A stretch of 64,000 bases of DNA from Spirosoma aureum (GCF_011604685.1 NZ_CP050063.1:5850501-5914500), one strand, 5' to 3'. Shown: positions 36,184-45,878, numbered from the stretch's first letter. The notes: generated by a model not told the origin, from the letters alone. Numbers and translations: made by a program.

Positions 36184-36637
36184 GAAAAGATATTGGTTGA
36201 TTAGTACTCTTTCGTCAAGACATTCCTGACTCGGGGCTAGTTGTAGCTTCTCCCTTTTAACCCCCAATGGGCTTGTCTTTAACTTTCCCCAAATCTGTTT
36301 AACACAGGTCTTGCCCAAAAGCGTTTCTGAACGCCAGTTCGCTCCTATTCGGTCAGCGAAACAAAGATAGTCAAGATCAGTTTCCCGGTGCCCATGTTCA
36401 CAACTAACACCTTGGCAAGAAACTCCTTTCCTGTTCGCTAACTTACTACCGGCGGATATTATCTCGGCAGTCGGGTTGTGAGTCGGATATCATTTCCAAA
36501 TTATAGAAAAAACCCTGATTCATCCTGTCGTAACGTACTAATTTACGATCTGATATAGTAGTAGCATAGGAGACCGCACTTTAGAAAAAATAACAGGCAT
36601 ATCCGCCTGAATCAAACCCGCGGCTTTTCTCCACAGT
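36184..36637. other. Divergent intergenic region
   Basis: This 454-base region separates the minus-strand regulator from the plus-strand carbohydrate cluster. It must contain promoters in both directions. No repeat, RNA gene or coding frame could be supported. Confidence 0.45.
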
Positions 36638-38017
36638 ATGCAGATTAACAATTCTTTACAACCCGTTGACCTCTCAACCAAGCTTACCCAGTTCTGGGAA
36701 CTCTCCGGCCAGAAAATTCAGCTCATCGAGCAGCACTACGACGTATCGAAAGGCTCCCCGGTTTTCACTGTCCAGGGGCAGTATACCACCCGTGGCTGGA
36801 CCGAATGGACGCAGGGTTTTCAGTTTGGCTCAGCTATTTTGCAATATGACGCAACCGATGACATTGAGTTTCTAGAAATAGGTCGCCAGAAAACACTCGA
36901 TCTGATGGCTCCTCATGTTAGTCACATCGGCGTTCATGACCACGGCTTCAACAATGTCAGCACCTACGGAAATCTACTTCGATTAATGCGTGAGGGCCGT
37001 ATTCCACAAAACGACTGGGAGCAAAATTTTTACGAACTGGCGCTGAAAATTTCCGGAGCGGTTCAGGCAAGTCGCTGGACAACTATAAAAAATGGTGGCT
37101 TCATCAGTTCCTTCAACGGGCCGCACTCGCTGTTTGTCGATACCATCCGTTCGTGCCGGGCTCTGGTGCTAAGTCATGCATTAGGACATGTTTTTCAGGG
37201 CGAAGGTGACGTTAAAATTAATCTTCTCGAGCGAGCTCTCCAGCATATAAAAGCCACCGCCGACTATTCGGTATTCTACGGTGAAGGGCGTGATTCGTAT
37301 GATTTGTGGGGGCGAACTGCGCACGAAAGCGTTTTCAACGTGAAAGATGGCAATTTCCGGTGCCCCAATTCGCAACAGGGTTATTCGGGCTTCACAACCT
37401 GGACACGCGGCCTGGCCTGGGCAATGTGTGGCTTTGCCGAAGAATTGGAATGGCTCGCCACCCGTGATGGTGCCGAACTGGAACCTTACGGTGGCAGGGC
37501 CAGTATTGAGACTTTTATGCTAAAAGCTGCATCGGCAACCTGTGATTTTTTTATTGAGCATACTCCCACGGATGGAATTCCTTACTGGGATACTGGAGCC
37601 CCCAACCTCCATCGACTGGGCGACTACCTTAACCGACCGGCAGATCCCTATAATGATGTGGAGCCCGTCGATAGTTCGGCAGCGGCCATTGGTGCACAGG
37701 GATTGTTGCGACTGGGAAAATACCTCCTGTCGACTGGATCTACGGAGGCCGGACAACGGTATTGGCAAGCAGGGCTAACTGTACTCGATACACTGTTTTC
37801 CGAATCCTATCTGAGCACAAACCCAACGCATCAGGGGTTGATTTTGCATTCGATTTATCACCAGCCCAACGGTTGGGATTATGTACCAGCGGGCAGTAAG
37901 ATCGCTAACGGGGAGTCGAGCATGTGGGGTGACTATCACGCCCGCGAGGTGGCCCTTTATCTCCAGCGAATCATCCGTAACGAACCTTATTATACCTTTT
38001 TCAACTGCCTGTCATGA
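36638..38017 (+). CDS. GH88-like glycoside hydrolase
   Basis: The 459-residue product has no signal peptide and looks cytoplasmic. It follows the unsaturated glucuronyl hydrolase pattern: likely catalytic Asp 101 in GVHDHGF and Asp 168 in LFVDTIRS, then FTTWTRGLAWAMCGFA near 250 and a C-terminal VDSSAAAIGAQGLLRLG. These enzymes hydrate the double bond of uronic-acid-containing sugars made by lyases. The match is clear but distant, so a different substrate is possible. It overlaps the next gene by an ATGA. Confidence 0.85.
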   Translation: MQINNSLQPVDLSTKLTQFWELSGQKIQLIEQHYDVSKGSPVFTVQGQYTTRGWTEWTQGFQFGSAILQYDATDDIEFLEIGRQKTLDLMAPHVSHIGVHDHGFNNVSTYGNLLRLMREGRIPQNDWEQNFYELALKISGAVQASRWTTIKNGGFISSFNGPHSLFVDTIRSCRALVLSHALGHVFQGEGDVKINLLERALQHIKATADYSVFYGEGRDSYDLWGRTAHESVFNVKDGNFRCPNSQQGYSGFTTWTRGLAWAMCGFAEELEWLATRDGAELEPYGGRASIETFMLKAASATCDFFIEHTPTDGIPYWDTGAPNLHRLGDYLNRPADPYNDVEPVDSSAAAIGAQGLLRLGKYLLSTGSTEAGQRYWQAGLTVLDTLFSESYLSTNPTHQGLILHSIYHQPNGWDYVPAGSKIANGESSMWGDYHAREVALYLQRIIRNEPYYTFFNCLS

Positions 38018-38847
38018 GTGCGAAACCCTTAAGCGATTTGTCGCAGCTCTGCGTCCATACCATCACGACCAAACCCTGGCCAATCGAGGTAGCCGCCAAA
38101 AACTTTTCTGAAGCAGGCATCGGCGGCATTACGGTATGGCGCAATGCACTGACAGGACTAGACATTAAGCAAACAGGGCAGTTACTTCGCGACCTCAACC
38201 TCACGGTCGTTTCGCTGTGTCGGGGTGGTTTTTTCCCTCATACTGAAGCCATTGGTCGACAGGTAGCGATCGACGACAACAAACGAGCCATCGAGGAGGC
38301 TTATGCGCTGGGCGCACCCTTAATCGTGCTCGTGTGCGGGGCCGTTCCGGGCCAGTCACTAACCGAATCCCGAAAGCAGATTCAGGATGGGATAATGGCT
38401 ATTCTCCCCGATGCAGAGGCCGCCGGAGTCAAACTGGCGATCGAGCCTTTGCACCCAATGTATGCTGATAATCGCTCGGCAATCAACACATTAAGTCAGG
38501 CAAACGATATGGCAGAGGCCATTAATTCACCCTGGGTAGGCGTTGCGGTCGATGTCTATCATCTCTGGTGGGACCCGATGCTGGAAAGTGAAATTGCCCG
38601 ATGCGGTAAAAATGAGAACCTGTACGCTTTTCATATCTGCGACTGGAAAACACCAACGACCGACTTCCTGAACGATCGGGGACTAATGGGCGAAGGGTGT
38701 ATTAATGTCCGGCAAATTCGCGGCTGGGTTGAGGCTGCGGGATTTAATGGCTTCAACGAAGTCGAAATCTTTTCAAACCGCTACTGGTCCGAAGATCAGT
38801 CGGTTTTCCTTGACAAAATAAAGCAGGGTTATCTGCATCATTCATAA
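38014..38847 (+). CDS. Sugar phosphate isomerase/epimerase (TIM barrel)
   Basis: This 277-residue protein belongs to the AP-endonuclease-2/xylose isomerase-like fold. Metal-site residues appear at KLAIEPLHPMYADNRSAINT, GVAVDVYHLWWDP, AFHICDWKTP and NGFNEVEIFSNRYW. The start ATG shares four bases with the upstream stop, so translation is coupled. It probably isomerises or epimerises the sugar released by the GH88-like enzyme, but no substrate can be named. Confidence 0.9.
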   Translation: MSAKPLSDLSQLCVHTITTKPWPIEVAAKNFSEAGIGGITVWRNALTGLDIKQTGQLLRDLNLTVVSLCRGGFFPHTEAIGRQVAIDDNKRAIEEAYALGAPLIVLVCGAVPGQSLTESRKQIQDGIMAILPDAEAAGVKLAIEPLHPMYADNRSAINTLSQANDMAEAINSPWVGVAVDVYHLWWDPMLESEIARCGKNENLYAFHICDWKTPTTDFLNDRGLMGEGCINVRQIRGWVEAAGFNGFNEVEIFSNRYWSEDQSVFLDKIKQGYLHHS

Positions 38848-38902
38848 GGAGCGCCGGTAAATCGTTCGCTCATTCACTCTTTCCCACTTGCACTCGTTCA
38901 GT

Positions 38903-40048
38903 ATGAAGGAACACAAAATTGGTATTATCATGAACGGCGTGACGGGCCGAATGGGTACAAATCAGCACCTGATGCGGTCAATCGTCGAAATCATTAAACA
39001 AGGTGGTGTAAAACTTGGTCCCGGCGAAACCATCATACCTGACCCCATTCTCGTTGGCCGCGACCGGAATAAATTAGAAAAATTGTGTCAGCTTTCGGGT
39101 ATCCAGCGAATGACGACGGATGTTGACGAAGCCCTGGCCGACCCCAATAACAGTATTTATTTCGATGCCCAAACCACCGGCCGACGCGCCGAGGGCGTTC
39201 GGAAGGCCGTAAAAGCGGGTAAACACATTTACTGCGAAAAACCGACCGCGGTCAGTGCCGAGGTTGCCCTGGAACTGTATACGTTGTGTCAGGAAGCTGG
39301 CTTAAAAAACGGTGTCGTACAGGATAAGTTGTGGTTACCTGGTTTGCTAAAACTCAAACGCCTGATCCAGAATGACTTTTTCGGCAAAATCCTGTCCGTT
39401 CGGGGTGAGTTTGGCTATTGGGTATTCGAAGGCCATAGCATCCCGGCTCAGCGTCCGTCCTGGAACTATCGCAAAGAAGATGACGGTGGTATTATCGTGG
39501 ATATGTTGTGCCACTGGCGTTATGTGCTCGACAATATTTTTGGAAAGGTAAAATCTGTTTCGTGCCTCGGCGCTACGCATATTCCCGAACGCATCGACGA
39601 GCAGGGACGCCCCTATAGCTGCACAGCCGACGATGCCGCCTATGCCACTTTTGAGCTCGAAAACGGTGTTATTGCTCATTTCAATTCATCCTGGACAGTT
39701 CGCGTCCGGCGTGACGATCTGCTCACACTGCAAGTTGATGGTACAAAAGGATCGGCTGTAGCCGGATTACGTGAGTGCTATACGCAGCACTACGGCAACA
39801 CGCCCAAGCCGGTCTGGAATCCTGATATACCTCAAACGATTCCATTTTTCGATGGCTGGTCAAAAGTACCTGAACAGGAAATTTACGACAATGCCTTCAA
39901 GGCCCAATGGGAATTGTTCCTAAAACACGTTGTTAATGATGAGCCGTTTCCGTGGGATTTACGGGAGGGAGCTAAAGGCGTTCAGCTCGCCGAAAAAGGG
40001 CTGGAAAGTTGGGCTAAGCGTTGTTGGGTTGATGTTCCGGAGTTATGA
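38903..40048 (+). CDS. Gfo/Idh/MocA family oxidoreductase
   Basis: The ATG at 38903 gives MKEHKIGIIMNGVTGRMGTN, a Rossmann start; a TTG at 38888 is less likely. The family motif EKPTAVSAEVALELY near 116-130 holds the catalytic Lys. The C-terminal part forms the mixed sheet domain (GEFGYWVFEGHSIPAQRPSW). Such proteins oxidise sugar alcohols or ketosugars with NAD(P). The next gene overlaps it by ATGA, which ties both to one pathway. Confidence 0.92.
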   Translation: MKEHKIGIIMNGVTGRMGTNQHLMRSIVEIIKQGGVKLGPGETIIPDPILVGRDRNKLEKLCQLSGIQRMTTDVDEALADPNNSIYFDAQTTGRRAEGVRKAVKAGKHIYCEKPTAVSAEVALELYTLCQEAGLKNGVVQDKLWLPGLLKLKRLIQNDFFGKILSVRGEFGYWVFEGHSIPAQRPSWNYRKEDDGGIIVDMLCHWRYVLDNIFGKVKSVSCLGATHIPERIDEQGRPYSCTADDAAYATFELENGVIAHFNSSWTVRVRRDDLLTLQVDGTKGSAVAGLRECYTQHYGNTPKPVWNPDIPQTIPFFDGWSKVPEQEIYDNAFKAQWELFLKHVVNDEPFPWDLREGAKGVQLAEKGLESWAKRCWVDVPEL

Positions 40049-40830
40049 TAAACGCGGAGAAACGCCCCGTAGCCTTTATTACGGGTGGAAGCCGGGGAAT
40101 CGGTTACGGCATTGCTGAACATCTGGCGAAGGCGGGTTTCGATCTGGCCATCAATGGCGTTCGGCCCGAAGACGCCGTTCGCGATGCGCTGGATGCCTTA
40201 CGCAACCGGGGGAGCGACGTCTTGTATTGTCAGGGCGACATTGCCTCATCGGAGGCACGACAAGCCATGATGCAGTCGATCCAATCGCATTTCGGGCAGC
40301 TTAATATACTGGTCAATAATGCGGGCGTAGCTCCAAAAGAACGGCGCGATATTCTCGAAGCAACCGAAGAAAGCTTCCAGTATGTGCTGTCAACGAACTT
40401 ACAGGGCGCTTACTTTCTGACACAGGCAGCCGCCAACTGGATGATAGCACAACGCGCTGAGGAAGCTGCCTTCTGGGCCTGTATCATTAACGTGTCCTCG
40501 ATTTCGGCAACGGTTGCTTCGGTTAATCGGGGAGAATATTGTGTGGCGAAAGCGGGGTTAAGTATGGCAACGCAACTATTTGCCGTCCGGCTTGGAGAGT
40601 TTGACATACCAGTTTATGAAGTTCGACCGGGCGTCATCAAAACGGATATGACTGCGGGCGTTACCGCCAAATACGATGCCCTGATCGAATCGGGCCTATG
40701 CGTCCAGAAACGCTGGGGCTTTGCCGACGACGTGGGCCGTGCTGTTGCCTCATTGGCCAGGGGCGATTTTCCGTACTCGACTGGTCAGGTCATCATGGTT
40801 GATGGCGGGCTAACCATACCGAGACTGTAA
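40045..40830 (+). CDS. Short-chain dehydrogenase/reductase (SDR)
   Basis: The 261-residue protein is a classical SDR. The cofactor motif TGGSRGIG is at 13-20, NNAG at 91-94, the catalytic Ser at 151-152, and Tyr 165/Lys 169 (YCVAK). The pair usually reads YxxxK, and here it does. It resembles 3-oxoacyl-ACP reductases in sequence, but the setting suggests a sugar dehydrogenase. It overlaps the upstream oxidoreductase gene by four bases. Confidence 0.94.
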   Translation: MINAEKRPVAFITGGSRGIGYGIAEHLAKAGFDLAINGVRPEDAVRDALDALRNRGSDVLYCQGDIASSEARQAMMQSIQSHFGQLNILVNNAGVAPKERRDILEATEESFQYVLSTNLQGAYFLTQAAANWMIAQRAEEAAFWACIINVSSISATVASVNRGEYCVAKAGLSMATQLFAVRLGEFDIPVYEVRPGVIKTDMTAGVTAKYDALIESGLCVQKRWGFADDVGRAVASLARGDFPYSTGQVIMVDGGLTIPRL

Positions 40831-40948
40831 ACAATTAATTATCAGAAGATTATTCTTATCATGGATTGAGGCCAACCGATTTAAAGCTATAGTGCTTATC
40901 AGGAATTCTATAGAACTCAAATAATACTTCCTAAACCAATTGAAGCAC

Positions 40949-42253
40949 ATGAACACCAATCAAGTTTCCCGACGAGATGTCCTTAAAGCAGGGGCCGTCA
41001 GTTCACTCGCGGCTATCGGCATGCCCACTTTTATTCCAGCCAGTGCGTTTGGGGCCAACGACCGTATACGTGTTGCCGTTATTGGCATCAATGGACGCGG
41101 TAAAGATCACATTCAGGGCATTCAGAAACAGAAAGATGTCGAAGTAGCTACCCTATGTGATGTCGACAGTACAGTGCTACAAAACGGCGCTGCTGAATTC
41201 GAGAAAAAGTACAATAAAAAAGTACAGACAATGGGCGACTTACGGCAGGTCTACGATGATAAAAACATCGACGCCGTAACCATCGCCATGCCCAACCACT
41301 GGCACGCACTGGCGGCTATCTGGGCGTGTCAGGCAGGCAAGGACGTTTACGTCGAAAAACCGGGTGCCCATAATCTGTATGAAGGCCGTAAGCTGGTCGA
41401 AGCGGCTCATCGCTACAATCGTATTGTTCAGCATGGTGTACAGTTAAGGAGCTCGGTCGCGATTCAGGAAGCGATCAAACACCTGCGCGACGGACTGATC
41501 GGCAAGGTTTACATGGCGCGGGGACTTGTCTACAAATGGCGTCCCGACATTGGTGATAAAGGAACGTCACCCGTTCCTTCCGAACTAAACTGGAATCTCT
41601 GGCAAGGCCCGGCTCAGGCGCGTGATTTCAGCAAAAACTATGTTCATTACAACTGGCATTGGTTCTGGGATTACGGCAATGGCGACATTGGCAATCAGGG
41701 AATCCACGAAACGGATCTCTGCATGTGGGGATTAGATGTAGGACTACCCGAAGAAATCACGTCGGCAGGTGGTAAGTTTCTCTGGAAAGATTGCAAAGAA
41801 ACCCCCGAAACGCTTACCTCGGTTTACAAATACCCCTCGTCAGGGAAAGTGATTCAGTTTGAGGTTCGCCCCTGGATGACGAACAAAGAAGATGGCGTCG
41901 AAATTGGCAATATATTTTATGGCGACAAAGGTTATATGGTCATTAACGGCTATTCGGACTATAAAACGTTTTTGGGTAAAGAGCGAACCCCTGGCCCAGC
42001 CCGTAACGAAGGGGGTGATCATTATGCCAACTTCATCGAAGCTGTTCGGTCGCGGGATAAATCGAAACAGAACGGCCCTGTTGAAACGGCCCACCTGTCG
42101 TCTGGCATTGCGCACCTGGGGAATATCGCCTACCGTTTGGGCCGTACCCTGCATTTCGACCCAAAAAATGAAGTGTTCGTAAACGACAAGGAAGCCAATC
42201 AGATGCTGACCCGAAAATACCGCGCTCCATTTGTAGTTCCCGAAAAGGTTTAA
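40949..42253 (+). CDS. Exported Gfo/Idh/MocA family oxidoreductase
   Basis: ATG 40949 gives a Tat-type signal, SRRDVLKAG then a hydrophobic stretch ending ASAFGA, so the folded protein is exported. A TTG at 40940 would give a slightly longer start. The Rossmann domain begins RIRVAVIGINGRGKDH and the motif VEKPGAHNLYEG is present. Export of NAD-dependent oxidoreductases by Tat is common in this phylum. It probably acts in the same sugar pathway, in the periplasm. Confidence 0.92.
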   Translation: MNTNQVSRRDVLKAGAVSSLAAIGMPTFIPASAFGANDRIRVAVIGINGRGKDHIQGIQKQKDVEVATLCDVDSTVLQNGAAEFEKKYNKKVQTMGDLRQVYDDKNIDAVTIAMPNHWHALAAIWACQAGKDVYVEKPGAHNLYEGRKLVEAAHRYNRIVQHGVQLRSSVAIQEAIKHLRDGLIGKVYMARGLVYKWRPDIGDKGTSPVPSELNWNLWQGPAQARDFSKNYVHYNWHWFWDYGNGDIGNQGIHETDLCMWGLDVGLPEEITSAGGKFLWKDCKETPETLTSVYKYPSSGKVIQFEVRPWMTNKEDGVEIGNIFYGDKGYMVINGYSDYKTFLGKERTPGPARNEGGDHYANFIEAVRSRDKSKQNGPVETAHLSSGIAHLGNIAYRLGRTLHFDPKNEVFVNDKEANQMLTRKYRAPFVVPEKV

Positions 42254-42276
42254 CCAACTGAGAGTTACTAGTTTTC

Positions 42277-42318
42277 CAGATGTTCGCAGACGTATTCGTT
42301 TAATTCTGCGAACATCTG
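42277..42318 (+). terminator. Hairpin between the exported oxidoreductase and MFS genes
   Basis: A 14-bp perfect stem (42277-42290 with 42305-42318) with a 14-base loop is followed by a T-rich tail. It lies 23 bases after the oxidoreductase stop and 46 before the MFS start. It may terminate part of the transcript and so lower MFS expression. Confidence 0.7.
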
Positions 42319-42364
42319 TCTTTGCCTTTGTGGGTAACCGCAAAACCTGAAAAGACTCCTACCA

Positions 42365-43624
42365 ATGAAGCCAATAACTACTCCTGAATCCATGACGACG
42401 AATCGCACAGTGATCAGCCAACTTCTCCAACTTCCTGTGCTGGTGGCTGCTCTGGGCTATCTGGTAGATATGTACGACCTGTTTCTGTTCAGTGTTGTAC
42501 GTGTTCCCAGCCTGAAAGCATTGGGAGTTGACGGTGACCGATTGTTAAGCGACGGAATTTTACTGCTGAACTCTCAAATGGCGGGTTTATTGATTGGTGG
42601 AATTTTCTGGGGTATTTTGGGTGATAAACGTGGGCGACTGTCAGTTCTTTTTGGCTCTATCCTCCTATATTCCCTGGCGAATATTGCCAATGGCTTCGTC
42701 ACATCGCTGGATCAGTATGCTCTATTACGGTTCGTGGCCGGCATTGGCCTCGCTGGTGAATTAGGAGCCGGAATTACGTTGGTGACCGAAATTCTGCCCA
42801 AAGAAATTCGTGGTTATGGCACCACGCTTGTTGCCACAATGGGTGTTTTGGGGGCAATCCTTGCTTATTTCGTTGCTGACCTGTTCGATTGGCGCATTTC
42901 TTACTTCATTGGGGGCGGAATGGGTTTACTGCTCCTTATTTTGCGGGTCAACGTGCTTGAATCGGGTATTTTCATTAAAACAAAACAGCGGGTCTTACCC
43001 AGAGGAAACGTCGTTATGCTTTTCTCGTCTCCTACGCGATTGGCCAAGTATTTTCAGTGTATTCTGGTTGGATTACCTATTTGGTTTGTAGTGGGTATCC
43101 TGATCACGTTCTCACCGGAGTTTGGAAAAGCACTCGGTCTCAGCGAGCCCGTAGTAGCCGGGAAAGCCGTTATGCTGAGTTTTTCGGGGCAGGTACTCGG
43201 CGATTTGGTGAGCGGATTCCTGAGTCAGTACTCCCAGAGTCGAAAAAAAGTGATCCGTCTGTTTATGCTGCTTTCGCTGGTGTTTATGCTGGTTTATTTA
43301 CTGGCTCCCGTGCGGGATACAACACTGTTTTATGCCGTGTGCGTATGTCTTGGTTTCGCCAATGGTTACTGGACATTATTTGTAACCATTGCGGCAGAAC
43401 TGTTTGGAACCAACCTTCGAGCTACTGTGGCAACCACCGTTCCAAATTTTGTACGAGGGGCAACAATTCCATTAAGTGCACTTTTCATTCAGCTTAAACC
43501 TGCTTTAGGAACGGTTTACAGCGCACTAACCGTTGGCCTTCTAACACTAGCCGTTGCTCTTATCGCTCTCACCTACCTCGCCGAAACGTTTACGAAAGAT
43601 CTGGATTATGTAGAAGAAGTATAA
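42365..43624 (+). CDS. MFS transporter
   Basis: The 419-residue protein has about twelve hydrophobic segments in two halves, with the family loop between segments 2 and 3 (GILGDKRGRLSVLFG). It fits the metabolite:H+ symporter type of sugar and organic acid carriers. The start ATG 42365 gives 26 hydrophilic residues before the first helix. It closes the carbohydrate cluster and probably imports the sugar or uronate that the upstream enzymes degrade. The substrate is unknown. Confidence 0.93.
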   Translation: MKPITTPESMTTNRTVISQLLQLPVLVAALGYLVDMYDLFLFSVVRVPSLKALGVDGDRLLSDGILLLNSQMAGLLIGGIFWGILGDKRGRLSVLFGSILLYSLANIANGFVTSLDQYALLRFVAGIGLAGELGAGITLVTEILPKEIRGYGTTLVATMGVLGAILAYFVADLFDWRISYFIGGGMGLLLLILRVNVLESGIFIKTKQRVLPRGNVVMLFSSPTRLAKYFQCILVGLPIWFVVGILITFSPEFGKALGLSEPVVAGKAVMLSFSGQVLGDLVSGFLSQYSQSRKKVIRLFMLLSLVFMLVYLLAPVRDTTLFYAVCVCLGFANGYWTLFVTIAAELFGTNLRATVATTVPNFVRGATIPLSALFIQLKPALGTVYSALTVGLLTLAVALIALTYLAETFTKDLDYVEEV

Positions 43625-43951
43625 TAGATCTACAAAACTTTGCATCTGCTTACAAAATTTATCATTTATAGCAAAGCACTAAACAAAAAAGGGTAATTAT
43701 CTCCAGTAAATACGGGAAAAACCTCAGCAATTATTAGTGAGGAATGTGTGTATTTTGTCAGTACCTAAAACAATAGCCCCTTTTCTTTTTTATCGATCCT
43801 TGTTTGCCTGATCCGAGCACTATTCAAAGACTTTGAAAAATAAGTCAATCAGTAACCAGCAATCACAGGATCGTAATTGATTTTCAAAATATCGCTAATC
43901 TACCCGTAGAGTAAAAGAAAAACTATATAGCCAATTAACCCTAATACAATT
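43625..43951. other. AT-rich intergenic region
   Basis: It separates the carbohydrate cluster from the AT-rich signalling cassette. I found no hairpin or coding frame. It presumably carries the promoter of the cassette. Confidence 0.4.
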
Positions 43952-44407
43952 ATGACTAATTCATTTTGTGAAGACAATTCAAGTCAAAAAAGAGAGCGTG
44001 GAGGAATACTTTCTGATCCAAGCAATGCAGACAGCGCCTTTGAGCATCTTTCCAGAATAATAAACAGTTGGCAGGAAGCCTTTTATTCGCCTGATTCTCC
44101 ATTACTTTCAGAAAAAGCATATACTAAGTTTTTTGATTTTGATAAAGCATTGATCCAGTCCATTTTGGATCAGGATAGGTGCGTAGCTTTACGGATATTT
44201 CCTGGTTTTGACGATAACGGAAAAATTACTGCCGCCTTGGTTGGTATTAATGATGCTTCAGAAGAAATATTGAAAACGGAAGCCAGCAAAGGGGAGTTAG
44301 GCGCTGGTGATAATGTAGCACTTCTGGCGGCAGTAGAGCTTAATGCAGCTAATGAAAGTATGATAGCTTGCTGTCCACGCAATGGAAAGTCTGCACTTTT
44401 TGGATAA
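43952..44407 (+). CDS. Small protein of unknown function, first gene of an AT-rich cassette
   Basis: The 151-residue product has no signal or membrane segment. Its centre, RCVALRIFPGFDDNGKITAA, and the Cys-containing end CCPRNG resemble a group of small Bacteroidota proteins that often end in CPPxCG; I know no function for them. It lies 38 bases before a seven-helix membrane protein on the same strand. I think it may be a soluble partner or ligand-binding protein of that system, but there is no direct evidence. Confidence 0.6.
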   Translation: MTNSFCEDNSSQKRERGGILSDPSNADSAFEHLSRIINSWQEAFYSPDSPLLSEKAYTKFFDFDKALIQSILDQDRCVALRIFPGFDDNGKITAALVGINDASEEILKTEASKGELGAGDNVALLAAVELNAANESMIACCPRNGKSALFG

Positions 44408-44445
44408 CCGGCATTTAGTTTACTGCTAATGTTAATAAAACAAGA

Positions 44446-45084
44446 ATGGAGAAGGCTTTATTAGCCATTTATTTCTTTTCACTAGGATTTTCTACCGCCG
44501 TCTGTTTCTTTTTCAGACGGCGGCATGAATTTCCGATCAATAGTATATGGATCTATTTAGGACTGACTTTTGCAATGGATGCCTATTCTGAATATTTGTA
44601 CCAAATCGGAATGAAATTTCAATATTTATACATTATTTATGGGCCTATTGAATATTTTCTTGTTGCTTCGATTTACTATTATCATTTAAAAAATAAATTT
44701 ATTCGGCGAGTTATACCAATATCAATACTTATCTATGCTATTAGCAGTTTAATTTATGGCCTTATCTTAAAATATGAGACACATTATTATATATTTAATC
44801 TTCGCGGAGCGCTCATAATTAGCTTATTGCTTATTTATTTTAATGAATTATATAAGCGAAATGAAATTATCGATTTAAAAAATGAGCCAATATTCTGGAT
44901 CAGTATTGGTAATCTTTTCTTCTGGTCAGGTACTTTTTTTATCATGGGTCTTGTTACGTCACTTAATAAAATTGACCCCAAAATAGGCACACTTCTGTTT
45001 TCAATAAATCCGATTTTAAACATCTTCTCCTATAGTATGTTTATAAAAGCCATATTATGCAAACGAAAATTGATCCAATTATAA
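44446..45084 (+). CDS. Seven-helix membrane protein
   Basis: The 212-residue protein has about seven hydrophobic segments (near 4-22, 33-55, 62-80, 90-108, 117-133, 148-168 and 180-203) and almost no soluble domain. It is rich in Ile, Phe and Tyr. The DNA is clearly AT-richer than the genes to the left; one 60-base line (44701) has about 19 G or C. It overlaps the following kinase by 28 bases. It may be a sensor that passes a signal to that kinase. No family name could be assigned. Confidence 0.75.
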   Translation: MEKALLAIYFFSLGFSTAVCFFFRRRHEFPINSIWIYLGLTFAMDAYSEYLYQIGMKFQYLYIIYGPIEYFLVASIYYYHLKNKFIRRVIPISILIYAISSLIYGLILKYETHYYIFNLRGALIISLLLIYFNELYKRNEIIDLKNEPIFWISIGNLFFWSGTFFIMGLVTSLNKIDPKIGTLLFSINPILNIFSYSMFIKAILCKRKLIQL

Positions 45085-45878
45085 CGGTTATTATTCTTGG
45101 CACGTTAATTTTTCTTGGACTCTCCGCTTTCGTAGTTTCCTTTCTATTTTTTTTCAATAAAAAACAAGCTCAATACAGGCAGGAAAAGGCCGATTTAAAA
45201 GCCAGATACGATCGGGAAATATTAAAATCTCAATTAGAAGTACAAAATTCCACCTTACAGGAGGTTGGACAGGAATTGCACGATAATATAGGGCAATTAT
45301 TATCCGTAGCTAAAATAAACTTAAGCATATTGGAAAGCCTGCCGCAAGAAGTTGAAAGCCTGGATTATATAAAACAAACTACCGATGTTATTAGTCAGTC
45401 TATCAAAGATTTACGCTCATTAACTAAAAGCCTCGATGGTGATTTCGTCCAGGATTTTGGATTGCTGGAAAGTATAAACCATGAGCTTCACCGAATAGAG
45501 AAAACGAAACGATTTAAAACTAGTACGCATTTAGACGGTGAGATGTACAGCTTAGGGTATGACCGGGAAATTGTCTTATTCCGTATTTTCCAAGAGATTT
45601 TAAATAATGCCATCAAGCATTCCAGAGCAAACATGATACATATTGATTTGTTATTCGCTCCTGAAAAATTTACGTTAGCCTTTAATGACGACGGCGAAGG
45701 GTTTGACTACGAAGAAATAATGAGTCAGGAATTATCAAAATCTGGAGCCGGGCTACGAAATATTTTTCGGCGTGTTGAGCTTATTGGTGGCCAGTGTATA
45801 TACAAATCGGCCAAAAATCAGGGAACTCAAGTTTCTATCGAATTAGCTGTCGAAACCATACCGAATTTAACCAGTTAA
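45057..45878 (+). CDS. Short sensor histidine kinase (HisKA_3 type)
   Basis: This 273-residue kinase has one membrane helix (about 8-33), a short coiled-coil-like linker and the His-containing helix ELHDNIGQLLSVAKINLS, with His 75. The ATP domain follows: N-box EILNNAIKHS (179-188), DDGEGFD (211-217) and GAGLRN (230-235). This is the NarX/DesK type, usually paired with a LuxR-type regulator, but none is in this window. The overlap with the seven-helix gene shows they are translated together. Confidence 0.93.
   Translation: MQTKIDPIITVIILGTLIFLGLSAFVVSFLFFFNKKQAQYRQEKADLKARYDREILKSQLEVQNSTLQEVGQELHDNIGQLLSVAKINLSILESLPQEVESLDYIKQTTDVISQSIKDLRSLTKSLDGDFVQDFGLLESINHELHRIEKTKRFKTSTHLDGEMYSLGYDREIVLFRIFQEILNNAIKHSRANMIHIDLLFAPEKFTLAFNDDGEGFDYEEIMSQELSKSGAGLRNIFRRVELIGGQCIYKSAKNQGTQVSIELAVETIPNLTS

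Noticed and set aside
38888..38902. TTG starts upstream of the ATGs at 38903, 40949 and 57458
   Set aside because: Each adds only two to five residues and a normal ATG is available, so the ATG is preferred.
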